Shown one piece after another: positions 57,404-64,000 of a stretch of DNA of 64,000 nucleotides. The stretch comes from Peribacillus frigoritolerans (GTDB lineage Bacteria; Bacillota; Bacilli; Bacillales; DSM-1321), in assembly GCF_001636405.1 (NCBI RefSeq), contig NZ_KV440950.1:2007712-2071711 (forward strand), read 5' to 3'. The notes below the pieces were generated by a model. The model worked only from the letters and a program-made list of their open reading frames with translations. It was not told the origin of the DNA and did no database searches. Each line of letters opens with the position of its first letter. Position 1 is the stretch's first letter. Made by a program: the position numbers and the translations under genes.

Positions 57404-57432
57404 AAAACTCGGCCCTATGGCCGAGTTTTTTT
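57404..57432. terminator. Bidirectional terminator
   Basis: ACTCGGCC and GGCCGAGT pair around CTAT, with T on one side and A on the other. It separates the tiny + strand ORFs from the - strand YjcZ-like gene. Confidence 0.92.
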
Positions 57433-57443
57433 CTTTGCCTGAA

Positions 57444-57632
57444 TCAGCAGCACGGACCTGACCCTCCATAACCAAATCCACATCCCGGCAGCCACCAAAA
57501 CCCGAAAATGAGCAATAAAATCAGAAGGACAATAAACAGGCCATAACCAAAGCCGTAACCGGACCCTGAATAACAAGGCGCAGGAGCCGGATAACCATAG
57601 CTGCATCCGTATGGTCCATAGTTATATCCCAT
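57444..57632 (-). CDS. YjcZ-like small Gly/Tyr-rich membrane protein
   Basis: A 62-residue protein with a Gly/Tyr/Pro-rich N-terminus (MGYNYGPYGCSYGYPAPAPC), one helix (YGLFIVLLILLLIFGFWW) and a Cys/Gly-rich end (GCGFGYGGSGPCC). The helix pattern resembles the YjcZ family of sporulation-associated small proteins. ATG lies behind AAGGGGGGT. The cysteines may cross-link. Adjacent to sigK, so sporulation expression is plausible but not shown. Confidence 0.75.
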   Translation of the reverse strand: MGYNYGPYGCSYGYPAPAPCYSGSGYGFGYGLFIVLLILLLIFGFWWLPGCGFGYGGSGPCC

Positions 57633-57822
57633 CGAAAAACCCCCCTTTCCCTAAAAAATTCCCTATCATTATATGAACATTTGCCTTCGTTCGTTTGTGA
57701 ATTCATCCAGGCTGGTTTGAACATTTAACACTTTCGTGATTTCTTTTGGTGGGACAGACACGAACAAGCCCACCGTTGCATAGGTATGAATAGGGAAACC
57801 AAAGAAACGGGGGATGAAGCCA

Positions 57823-58545
57823 ATGCCCGGAATACTTACAGTTGTCGGTTATATTATCAAAGAATTTTACTTATTTGTTTCCTATGTGAAAAACAATGCT
57901 TTTCCCCAGCCCTTGTCATCTCAGGATGAAAAGAGATACCTGAAGCTTATGAGTGAAGGGGACGGTGATGCTCGCAACATCCTGATTGAACATAATCTCA
58001 GGCTTGTTGCCCATATCGTCAAGAAATTCGAGAATACTGGCGAAGATACAGAGGATTTGATTTCAATTGGGACTATTGGTTTGATAAAGGCCATTGAGAG
58101 TTATTCGGATGGTAAGGGTACGAAGCTTGCCACATATGCGGCGCGATGCATTGAGAATGAGATCTTGATGCATTTACGTGCGACAAAGAAAACAAAGAAA
58201 GACATTTCCCTGCATGATCCGATCGGTCAGGATAAAGAAGGTAATGAGATCAGTTTAATCGATGTACTGAAATCGGAATCGGAAGATGTCATCGATACGA
58301 TTCAGCTCAATATGGAAATTGAAAAAGTGAAAAAGTATATTGATATTTTGGATGAACGCGAAAAGGAAGTCATTGTAGGCAGGTTTGGACTGGATTTGAA
58401 AAAGGAGAAAACCCAGAGGGAAATCGCTAAAGAGCTTGGCATTTCCCGCAGTTATGTATCAAGGATCGAAAAACGTGCTTTGATGAAGATGTTCCATGAA
58501 TTTTACAGGGCAGAAAAAGAGAAGGAAAAGAAAGCTAAAGGATAG
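57823..58545 (+). CDS. sigK: Sporulation sigma factor pro-sigma-K
   Basis: A 240-residue late mother-cell sigma factor. The first 20 residues ([20 protein letters not shown]) are the membrane-tethering pro-sequence, with cleavage expected before [13 protein letters not shown] as in B. subtilis. [20 protein letters not shown] is region 2 and [20 protein letters not shown] region 4.2. ATG 57823 is chosen because it gives exactly that pro-sequence; ATG 57814 would add three residues. The gene is continuous, unlike B. subtilis 168, where the skin element splits it into two parts. Confidence 0.96.
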   Translation: MPGILTVVGYIIKEFYLFVSYVKNNAFPQPLSSQDEKRYLKLMSEGDGDARNILIEHNLRLVAHIVKKFENTGEDTEDLISIGTIGLIKAIESYSDGKGTKLATYAARCIENEILMHLRATKKTKKDISLHDPIGQDKEGNEISLIDVLKSESEDVIDTIQLNMEIEKVKKYIDILDEREKEVIVGRFGLDLKKEKTQREIAKELGISRSYVSRIEKRALMKMFHEFYRAEKEKEKKAKG

Positions 58546-58560
58546 GAATGGTAACCAAAG

Positions 58561-58595
58561 AGAGTGCGGGGAAATTCCCCGCACTCTTTTTTTAA
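58561..58595 (+). terminator. Intrinsic terminator of sigK
   Basis: AGAGTGCGGGG and CCCCGCACTCT pair around AAATT, followed by seven T. It also touches the end of the opposite small gene. Confidence 0.95.
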
Positions 58596-58708
58596 TATTT
58601 ATTTCTGATCAAATCTGTAAATGCATGATAAATCTCGATTCCCTGAAAAAGGAACAGACGTGAAGCGGTTAAAGAAAAGACCCCTACCATAATTAGTCGA
58701 AACCACAT
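58592..58708 (-). CDS. Small membrane protein, 38 residues, unknown
   Basis: MWFRLIMVGVFSLTASRLFL starts a single amphipathic/hydrophobic helix; IEIYHAFTDLIRNKY ends it. GGAGGAGTG lies 8 bases before ATG. It follows the 58733-59035 gene by 24 bases on the same strand, so the two are probably co-transcribed. No family recognised. Confidence 0.65.
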   Translation of the reverse strand: MWFRLIMVGVFSLTASRLFLFQGIEIYHAFTDLIRNKY

Positions 58709-58732
58709 ATGAATCACTCCTCCATTTTATTT

Positions 58733-59035
58733 TTATAAAATGTCAGAGCGTGAGGCTACGTAATTCGCCTGATAAAAAACGGGACTGAGATATCGCCGTC
58801 GAAGATTCGAGTGAAAATAAAGAAAGCCCAAAATGGCAAATTCGAAAATGAGTATTACGATAAGTGACTGCCATGAACTAAAGGACGGCATGAAAGGCTG
58901 TTTCTTGTCGGCCTTATCCCAATGGTGAACATCGGTATGTTCTTCAATGGTTAGCTGCTGTGCATGATTGTGGAACTGTATGGGCAATGTCCAAAGGAGC
59001 AGGATGATGGCAGACATGTGAATAAAGAATTTCAT
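58733..59035 (-). CDS. Two-helix membrane protein, unknown
   Basis: A 100-residue protein. MKFFIHMSAIILLLWTLPIQ is a signal-anchor, a His/Asp-rich loop follows (FHNHAQQLTIEEHTDVHHWD), then a second helix (SLIVILIFEFAILGFLYFH) and a basic tail. Several His and acidic residues in the outer loop could bind metal, but that is speculative. ATG 59035 follows AAGGGGTGG. The family is not recognised. Confidence 0.7.
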   Translation of the reverse strand: MKFFIHMSAIILLLWTLPIQFHNHAQQLTIEEHTDVHHWDKADKKQPFMPSFSSWQSLIVILIFEFAILGFLYFHSNLRRRYLSPVFYQANYVASRSDIL

Positions 59036-59196
59036 ATGAATCAACCACCCCTTTCCCAAGATTATATTCATCATAACATGCTTTTAATCTGGGATATAGA
59101 AAAACGTTCTGAAAAATACTGAAAATTCCTTTTAATTAGAAAAATATTGAATGAACCTCTATAATGGGGTTAGTGATAAAAAGGGGGCAATTTAGT

Positions 59197-60987
59197 ATGG
59201 GATATTCTATGACATGGGATTTGGATATCTTTTTTAAAGGGGGAAGCTCTTCTAAGGAGTTCCTGATTTTTTTAGATGAATTCAACGAAGAGGTAAAAGA
59301 ATTGGACAGGCTTGTAAGCAATATCAATCCGGTAGGAAATGATGAATTCAGTTTAATCCAGGCATTTGATCTTTTTAAAAATACAAATATGAAATCTTCG
59401 CAGTCAGGTGCTTTCATTGGATGTCTGGAAGCTCAAAATGCACAGGATAAGAAGGCTGGTCAGCTGCGGATCAAACAAATGAAGATAGTCGCTTCACTAA
59501 AAATGGTGTTAAGCAAGCTGGATGAAAAGTTGATACAGCTTGATGATGCATTTTTCATGAAAATCCTCGAAAAAGAACCATTGAATGAATTGAAATTCGT
59601 ATTGAATGAACGTCGGGAAAAGGCAAAGGAAAAGCTTTCCGTGAAGGAAGAATCATTAATCACCCAATTGGCCATGGACGGTTTCGAAGGTTGGAGCCAA
59701 ATGTATGATACGATCGTCGGTTCAATGACCATCCCTTATAAGGGTGAAAAGCTTTCTGTAGGCCAAGCGGCGAATAAATTTTCTGATCCTGATGAAAGGA
59801 CCCGGAAAGAATTATTTACTGCGTGGGAACAGGCTTGGGAGGAAAAAAGTGACCTGTTTGCCCGGACTTTGAACCACTTGGCTGGCTTCCGTCTCAGTGT
59901 GAATGAAAAAAGGGGCTGGGATGATATTTTGAAAGAGCCTCTAGAAATAGGAAGGATGAAAAAAGAAACCCTCGAAAGCATGTGGAATGTAATTGCCGAT
60001 CATAAAGAGCCGCTTGTGAGATTTTTAAAAAGGAAAGCGGAGTTACTGGATTTGGATAAATTAAGTTGGGCGGATTTGGATGCACCGCTGGCTGTTACGG
60101 CAGAATCCAAAGTAATGGATTATCAAGAAGGTGCAGACTTCATCATCCAGCAATTCGCTAAATTCGGCTCTCAATTAGCGAACTTCACCCAAAAAGCTTT
60201 TGAAGACAGCTGGATTGAAGCTGAGGACAGACCAGGTAAGAGACCAGGCGGTTTTTGCACCGGCTTTCCATTAAATAAGCAGTCAAGAATTTTCATGACG
60301 TATTCGGGCACACCGTCCAATGTATCGACATTGGCTCATGAATTGGGACATGCATTCCATTCTTATGCGATGAGGGATATCCATCCATTGAATCGGTCAT
60401 ATGCAATGAATGTGGCGGAAACCGCCTCCACTTTTGCTGAAATGGTCGTAGCGGATGCAGCTGTTAAGGAAGCAGCCAGTGAGGAAGAAAAGCTGGTGCT
60501 TTTAGAAGATAAAATTCAGCGTTCCGTGGCATTATTGATGAATATCCATGCCCGCTACTTATTCGAAACTAGGTTTTATGACGAGAGGAAGCAAGGATAT
60601 GTCAGTGCCGAACGGTTGAATGAACTGATGGTCGATGCACAAAAAGAAGCTTATGGCGATGCTTTAAGTGATTATAATCCAACTTTCTGGGCTTCAAAGC
60701 TTCATTTTTATATTACAGGTGTACCATTTTATAATTTTCCGTACACATTCGGTTACTTATTCTCATTAGGCATATACGCGAATGCCCTGAAAGAACCTGA
60801 AGGATTCGAAGAAAAATATATCGCTCTATTAAAGGATACCGGTTCCATGAAGGTCGAGGATTTGGCGGAGAAACATTTAGGCGTCGATTTAAAGACCCGG
60901 GATTTTTGGGAGGAAGCGGTCAATGCCTGTATGGAGGATGTAGAAGAATTCATGCGTTTGACCGACCCATTAGTCCGAAAAGCATAA
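59197..60987 (+). CDS. PepF/M3-family oligoendopeptidase
   Basis: A 596-residue zinc peptidase. The metal site is HELGHAFHS near residue 390 (HExxH), preceded by FMTYSGTPSNVSTLA and followed by NVAETASTFAEM, which supplies the third ligand Glu. The N-terminal half is helical, as in M3 enzymes. It probably degrades short peptides in the cytoplasm. ATG 59197 follows AAAGGGGGC; the frame from 59164 precedes that site. Standing alone with a terminator at its end. Confidence 0.93.
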   Translation: MGYSMTWDLDIFFKGGSSSKEFLIFLDEFNEEVKELDRLVSNINPVGNDEFSLIQAFDLFKNTNMKSSQSGAFIGCLEAQNAQDKKAGQLRIKQMKIVASLKMVLSKLDEKLIQLDDAFFMKILEKEPLNELKFVLNERREKAKEKLSVKEESLITQLAMDGFEGWSQMYDTIVGSMTIPYKGEKLSVGQAANKFSDPDERTRKELFTAWEQAWEEKSDLFARTLNHLAGFRLSVNEKRGWDDILKEPLEIGRMKKETLESMWNVIADHKEPLVRFLKRKAELLDLDKLSWADLDAPLAVTAESKVMDYQEGADFIIQQFAKFGSQLANFTQKAFEDSWIEAEDRPGKRPGGFCTGFPLNKQSRIFMTYSGTPSNVSTLAHELGHAFHSYAMRDIHPLNRSYAMNVAETASTFAEMVVADAAVKEAASEEEKLVLLEDKIQRSVALLMNIHARYLFETRFYDERKQGYVSAERLNELMVDAQKEAYGDALSDYNPTFWASKLHFYITGVPFYNFPYTFGYLFSLGIYANALKEPEGFEEKYIALLKDTGSMKVEDLAEKHLGVDLKTRDFWEEAVNACMEDVEEFMRLTDPLVRKA

Positions 60988-61013
60988 GATGGGTTTAGGT
61001 TGGAATAGGAACA

Positions 61014-61053
61014 AAAGAAAGCGGATGTCCGGTTTAGGACATCCGCTTTCTTA
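61014..61053. terminator. Bidirectional terminator between the peptidase gene and pssA
   Basis: AGAAAGCGGATGTCC and GGACATCCGCTTTCT pair around GGTTTA. Convergent genes on both sides share it. Confidence 0.95.
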
Positions 61054-61593
61054 TTAAACTTTCTTCAGTTTAAATGGACTGACCATAAGTAATGATAATA
61101 TAATCATGAGGGATAAGAAAAAGACTGGATGGAAATACGGAATGGCTAAATAACTTAAAGTGGCGATGCAGCCAGCAACCGTAATGGGCACTCCTGTAAA
61201 ATATCCATTGCTTTCACTTATATTGAAGCGGGCGAGACGAAACGCGCCACAGCCAATATAGAAAACCGTGAAGAGTGTGCCAGGTGCTCCGAATTCTATC
61301 AATATTCCTTGGTATAATAATAGAGCCGGTGCGACGCCAAAGGATATGATGTCACACATGGAATCAAGTTGCTTACCCAATTCCGATTCAATGTTGAATT
61401 TCCGTGCAACCATACCGTCAAAGCGATCCGCTAGGGCAGCCAGGAAGATTAAAAGCAAGCTTAAATTCAATTGACCGTGCATCACGGCAATTATCGCAAA
61501 TCCACCAAGGGATAAATTAATTAAGGTAAGTATATTTGCTGTTTGTGCTTTCACTTTTTTAATGGTTTGATCTAGGGCGTGTAATAAAAACAT
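61054..61593 (-). CDS. pssA: CDP-diacylglycerol-serine O-phosphatidyltransferase
   Basis: A 179-residue membrane enzyme with about six helices. The CDP-alcohol phosphotransferase motif is complete: DRFDGMVARKFNIESELGKQ followed by LDSMCDIISFG. It makes phosphatidylserine from CDP-diacylglycerol and serine. The next gene, divergent, encodes phosphatidylserine decarboxylase, giving the phosphatidylethanolamine pathway. Confidence 0.94.
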   Translation of the reverse strand: MFLLHALDQTIKKVKAQTANILTLINLSLGGFAIIAVMHGQLNLSLLLIFLAALADRFDGMVARKFNIESELGKQLDSMCDIISFGVAPALLLYQGILIEFGAPGTLFTVFYIGCGAFRLARFNISESNGYFTGVPITVAGCIATLSYLAIPYFHPVFFLSLMIILSLLMVSPFKLKKV

Positions 61594-61738
61594 CTTTTCA
61601 CTCCTTTCAAATGAAACAAATTAAAACAAAATATAGTAAACATAAGTATTTATTATATAATAATATTTTATTTAACACAATTTATGCAAGGGGATTTTAG
61701 AATAATTTTACAATTTTACAATTTGGAGTGGTTATATT

Positions 61739-62524
61739 TTGTTTCAGTCTTTGTATCGCGTTCTTATTGAACTGACGAATGGTCAGTATTCATCAGGTTT
61801 ATTAAAACACTTTAGCCAATCTCGTTGGAGCAGGCCCCTAATTTTACTTTATGTAAAAACATTCAACCTTAATACACAGGAATTTGGTAAGGAGTTAAAA
61901 GCATATACCAATTTGCACGAGCTATTTACAAGGCAGTTAAAGGCTGACGCGAGGCCAATTACGGCAGCTCCGTCTGCGGTAGCTTGTCCCGTGGACGGTG
62001 TACTTGAGGACTCAGGGGAGATACACGCTGATAAAAAGATCGTCGTTAAGGGAAAGGTATATTCAATGGAGGAAATGCTCGGGGATGAGCTTTTATTGGA
62101 AAAGTACTTAGGCGGCAAATATCTCGTGTTATACTTAAGCCCGAGTCATTACCATAGGATCCATGCGCCCATCAAGGGTTCCGTGGTCAAACGATGGACG
62201 CTTGGAAGGAAATCATACCCCGTTAATAAATGGGGGATGAAATATGGAAAAGAGCCTTTATCAAAAAATTACCGGACAATAACTGAACTTCAAAATGAGG
62301 CGGGAAATCTGGCAATGGTGAAAGTCGGGGCCATGTTCATAAATTCGATCGTCATTACTGATGATTCGGATGAATTGGAAAAAGGGCAGGAGTTTTCTTA
62401 TTTCAGCTTTGGGTCCACAGTTGTGCTTCTTTTTGAAAAAGGAAGTTTTGAACTTGAAGGAAACATATCCATTCCCGCAGATGTCCGTGTAGGTGAAACA
62501 ATCGGATTCATGAGAGCGGTCTAA
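61739..62524 (+). CDS. psd: Phosphatidylserine decarboxylase
   Basis: A 261-residue pyruvoyl enzyme. LHELFTRQLKADARPI and AVACPVDGVLEDSGEI are early signatures, SPSHYHRIHAPIKG carries the catalytic His, and YFSFGSTVVLLFEKG contains the Gly-Ser self-cleavage site that makes the pyruvoyl prosthetic group. It converts phosphatidylserine to phosphatidylethanolamine. TTG start behind TTGGAGTGG. Divergent from pssA with 145 bases between. Confidence 0.95.
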   Translation: MFQSLYRVLIELTNGQYSSGLLKHFSQSRWSRPLILLYVKTFNLNTQEFGKELKAYTNLHELFTRQLKADARPITAAPSAVACPVDGVLEDSGEIHADKKIVVKGKVYSMEEMLGDELLLEKYLGGKYLVLYLSPSHYHRIHAPIKGSVVKRWTLGRKSYPVNKWGMKYGKEPLSKNYRTITELQNEAGNLAMVKVGAMFINSIVITDDSDELEKGQEFSYFSFGSTVVLLFEKGSFELEGNISIPADVRVGETIGFMRAV

Positions 62525-62576
62525 CTTCAAATGAAAATAAGAGGCTGACATTTGATGTCAGCCTATGTATTTCATA

Positions 62577-62717
62577 TTAAATTATGGATCGGATTTTATG
62601 TGTTAGGGACCTTCGATGAATTTCCGTTTCTATGAGGCGGATGAAATCGGTACTCAACTTTAAATTCTGTGCTTTAAAATAGGATTCAAGCAACAGGTCA
62701 TCAGATAGTTTTTGCAT
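62577..62717 (-). CDS. sda: Sporulation checkpoint protein Sda
   Basis: A 46-residue helical hairpin: [20 protein letters not shown], then [17 protein letters not shown], close to B. subtilis Sda. Sda binds the sporulation kinase KinA and blocks its autophosphorylation when replication is disturbed. ATG 62717 gives the family length. The best Shine-Dalgarno (GGAGGTGAG) lies about 23 bases upstream of this ATG, which is unusual; only AAGTGG is close. DnaA boxes lie 135-235 bases upstream. Confidence 0.9.
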   Translation of the reverse strand: MQKLSDDLLLESYFKAQNLKLSTDFIRLIETEIHRRSLTHKIRSII

Positions 62718-62853
62718 CAGAACGCCACTTAAGGGCTGCTCACCTCCAGTAGGGATTGCGAGGAATAATTTGGTGTTTACTTGCATATATTGATAAGTCT
62801 TCCTTGATGTACCCCTACTGTATCAGAAATAAACGTGGAGAACAATCGTTCTG

Positions 62854-62952
62854 TTATCCACAGATGAAAGTGGATAACCTGTGGTTAAGTTGTTTGCAAA
62901 GTGAACGAAATGGTGCCTATCAGTATGGAAAATGTTAGTAAAGTTATCCACA
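62854..62952 (-). promoter_or_regulatory. DnaA-box cluster upstream of sda
   Basis: TTATCCACA is exact at 62854-62862 and 62944-62952. One-mismatch boxes lie on the other strand at 62869-62877 (AGTGGATAA) and 62880-62888 (TGTGGTTAA). In B. subtilis DnaA directly activates sda, so these are very likely control sites. No dnaA gene or AT-rich unwinding element is nearby, so it is not an origin. Confidence 0.85.
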
Positions 62953-63183
62953 GGTTGAATAAATGAAATTTTTGTCGAAATCTTTTATGAATAATTAGTT
63001 CTTTGGTTCTGGTCTGCCTGCAAATTTCCCATTATTTAATGAAAAATGCCTTTCCATATCAGAAAACATACATTATGATGTTTCTTTACCGTCAGCCATT
63101 CTTTCCTAATTTTTTTTGAAAGTGGGCTGAAAATTCGATATGATGGAAACGGTAAATTTTAATGAAAATATAGAGGTGCCAAT

Positions 63184-63705
63184 ATGCTTAAATTATTTTT
63201 GCCGAGTGAACATGTTAAAAGCATTTTTAATATAGATCCTCAAGAATTGAAAAAAAGAGGGATCAAGGGCGTCATTACCGATTTGGATAATACTCTCGTT
63301 GAATGGGACAGGCCGACTGCCACCCCCGATTTAATCAAATGGTTCGACAATATGCAGGATCATGGGATTTTAGTGACGATTGTGTCCAATAATAATGAAA
63401 ATCGGGTTCGGGCTTTTTCCGATCCGCTTCACATTCCGTTTATCTTCCAGGCCAGAAAACCGATGGCAAGGGCTTTCCATAAAGCCCGTAAGACAATGGG
63501 GTTGAAATTAGAAGAAACGGTGGTAATCGGCGATCAGTTATTGACGGATGTATTGGGAGGGAACAGAGGCGGGTTTCATACGATCTTAGTGGTCCCTGTC
63601 GCACAAACCGACGAATTCAGAACAAGGATCAATCGTTATTTTGAAAGAAAGATCATGGCGTTTTTTAAACGAAAAGGAATGATAGAATGGGAGGATCACA
63701 ATTGA
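63184..63705 (+). CDS. yqeG: YqeG family HAD-IIIA phosphatase
   Basis: A 173-residue HAD phosphatase. VITDLDNTLVEWD has the nucleophile Asp (DxDxT), TIVSNNNENRV motif II, then the Lys in ARKPMARAFHKA and the acidic pair in VIGDQLLTDVLGGNRGG. Substrate is not proven; a phosphatidylglycerophosphate phosphatase role is known for related proteins. The yqeG-yqeH pair is conserved in Bacilli. The stop overlaps yqeH by four bases. Confidence 0.94.
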   Translation: MLKLFLPSEHVKSIFNIDPQELKKRGIKGVITDLDNTLVEWDRPTATPDLIKWFDNMQDHGILVTIVSNNNENRVRAFSDPLHIPFIFQARKPMARAFHKARKTMGLKLEETVVIGDQLLTDVLGGNRGGFHTILVVPVAQTDEFRTRINRYFERKIMAFFKRKGMIEWEDHN

Positions 63706-64000
63706 ACAATCATCAAGAATTAGTGTGCATCGGCTGCGGTGTGAAGGTACAGACTGAAGATCCGAAGGAGTTGGGCTTCGCCCCTAAATCGGCTCTGGAA
63801 AAAGAAAGCATCGTTTGTCAGCGCTGCTTTAAATTGAAACATTATAACGAAGTTCAGGATGTATCCTTAACAGACGATGACTTCTTGAAAATCTTGAATA
63901 AAGTAGGCGAAACCGACTCTTTGATCGTCAAAATCGTCGATATTTTTGATTTCAATGGAAGCTGGCTGCCTGGCCTTCATCGATTTGTAGGAAGAAATGA
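63702..64000 (+). CDS. yqeH: Ribosome assembly GTPase YqeH (3' truncated by window end)
   Basis: The visible 99 residues start with a TTG overlapping the yqeG stop, behind GGGAGGA. The N-terminal zinc finger is VCIGCGVKVQ with IVCQRCFKLKHYNEV. KIVDIFDFNGSWLPGLHRFV is the first GTPase block of the circularly permuted G domain. YqeH works in 30S subunit assembly. The rest lies outside. Confidence 0.95.
   Translation, partial: MNNHQELVCIGCGVKVQTEDPKELGFAPKSALEKESIVCQRCFKLKHYNEVQDVSLTDDDFLKILNKVGETDSLIVKIVDIFDFNGSWLPGLHRFVGRN

Noticed and set aside
62854..62952. DnaA boxes as a replication origin
   Set aside because: There is no dnaA/dnaN, no unwinding element and only four boxes. Their position upstream of sda explains them.

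Overview
The window looks like a chromosomal segment of an endospore-forming member of the Bacillaceae, most like the Peribacillus (former Bacillus simplex) group. That placement rests on recalled protein similarity and gene order, not on a search. Sporulation genes (sigK with an intact 20-residue pro-sequence, sda), strong Shine-Dalgarno sequences, frequent TTG/GTG starts and a B. subtilis-like order from rarA to yqeH all fit.

Positions 1-26,500 are an accessory, surface-glycan region. Cluster A (2-8422, + strand, visibly AT-rich) holds a truncated polysaccharide polymerase, a GT4 glycosyltransferase, a Wzx-type flippase, a beta-helix protein, a UDP-GlcNAc 2-epimerase and a hexapeptide acyltransferase. 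Cluster B (20216 down to 9777, - strand) holds an acyltransferase-3 protein, a Wzz-type chain-length regulator, a CpsD-like protein that has lost its P-loop, a priming sugar transferase (frameshifted), a UDP-sugar epimerase, a second flippase, an O-antigen polymerase/ligase (frameshifted), GT2 and GT4 glycosyltransferases and a large beta-helix protein. The two transcription units converge at 9.6-9.8 kb, and the last genes on either side are paralogous beta-helix proteins.

Next to cluster B, 20.2-22.7 kb is a nearly gene-free stretch with several tiny ORFs. It contains a clear c-di-GMP-I (GEMM-I) riboswitch at 21231-21318 directly upstream of a 42-residue SinI-like anti-repressor. SinR-like heptamers lie 21 bp apart upstream of the first cluster B gene. 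The simplest reading is a second-messenger switch controlling matrix polysaccharide synthesis, and it is the most interesting system in the window. An LCP-family cell-wall glycopolymer ligase and two Ser/Glu-rich repeat proteins with duplicated leaders follow.

From 26.6 kb the window is core genome: rarA, cymR, cysteine desulfurase-mnmA, a TPR protein, recD2, lemA and a TPM-domain partner, yrrD, an AI-2E-family permease, T-box-alaS, yrzL-yrrK-yrzB, mltG, trmR-trhP1-trhP2-udk (wobble uridine hydroxylation/methylation), greA, pbpI-yrrS, yrzA, the methionine-to-cysteine operon yrrT-mtnN-mccA-mccB-yrhC (the classical CymR regulon), small YrzI/YjcZ-type proteins, sigK, a PepF-type peptidase, pssA, psd, sda with DnaA boxes, yqeG and the start of yqeH.

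A GC-rich palindromic repeat family is scattered through the core part. Two full 217-bp copies, with terminal inverted repeats, sit in opposite orientation just after the intrinsic terminators of yrzB and greA. Degenerate copies fill 42.0-43.2 kb and follow yrhC. Two cluster B genes are broken by single-base indels in homopolymers, which could be consensus errors or real slippage.
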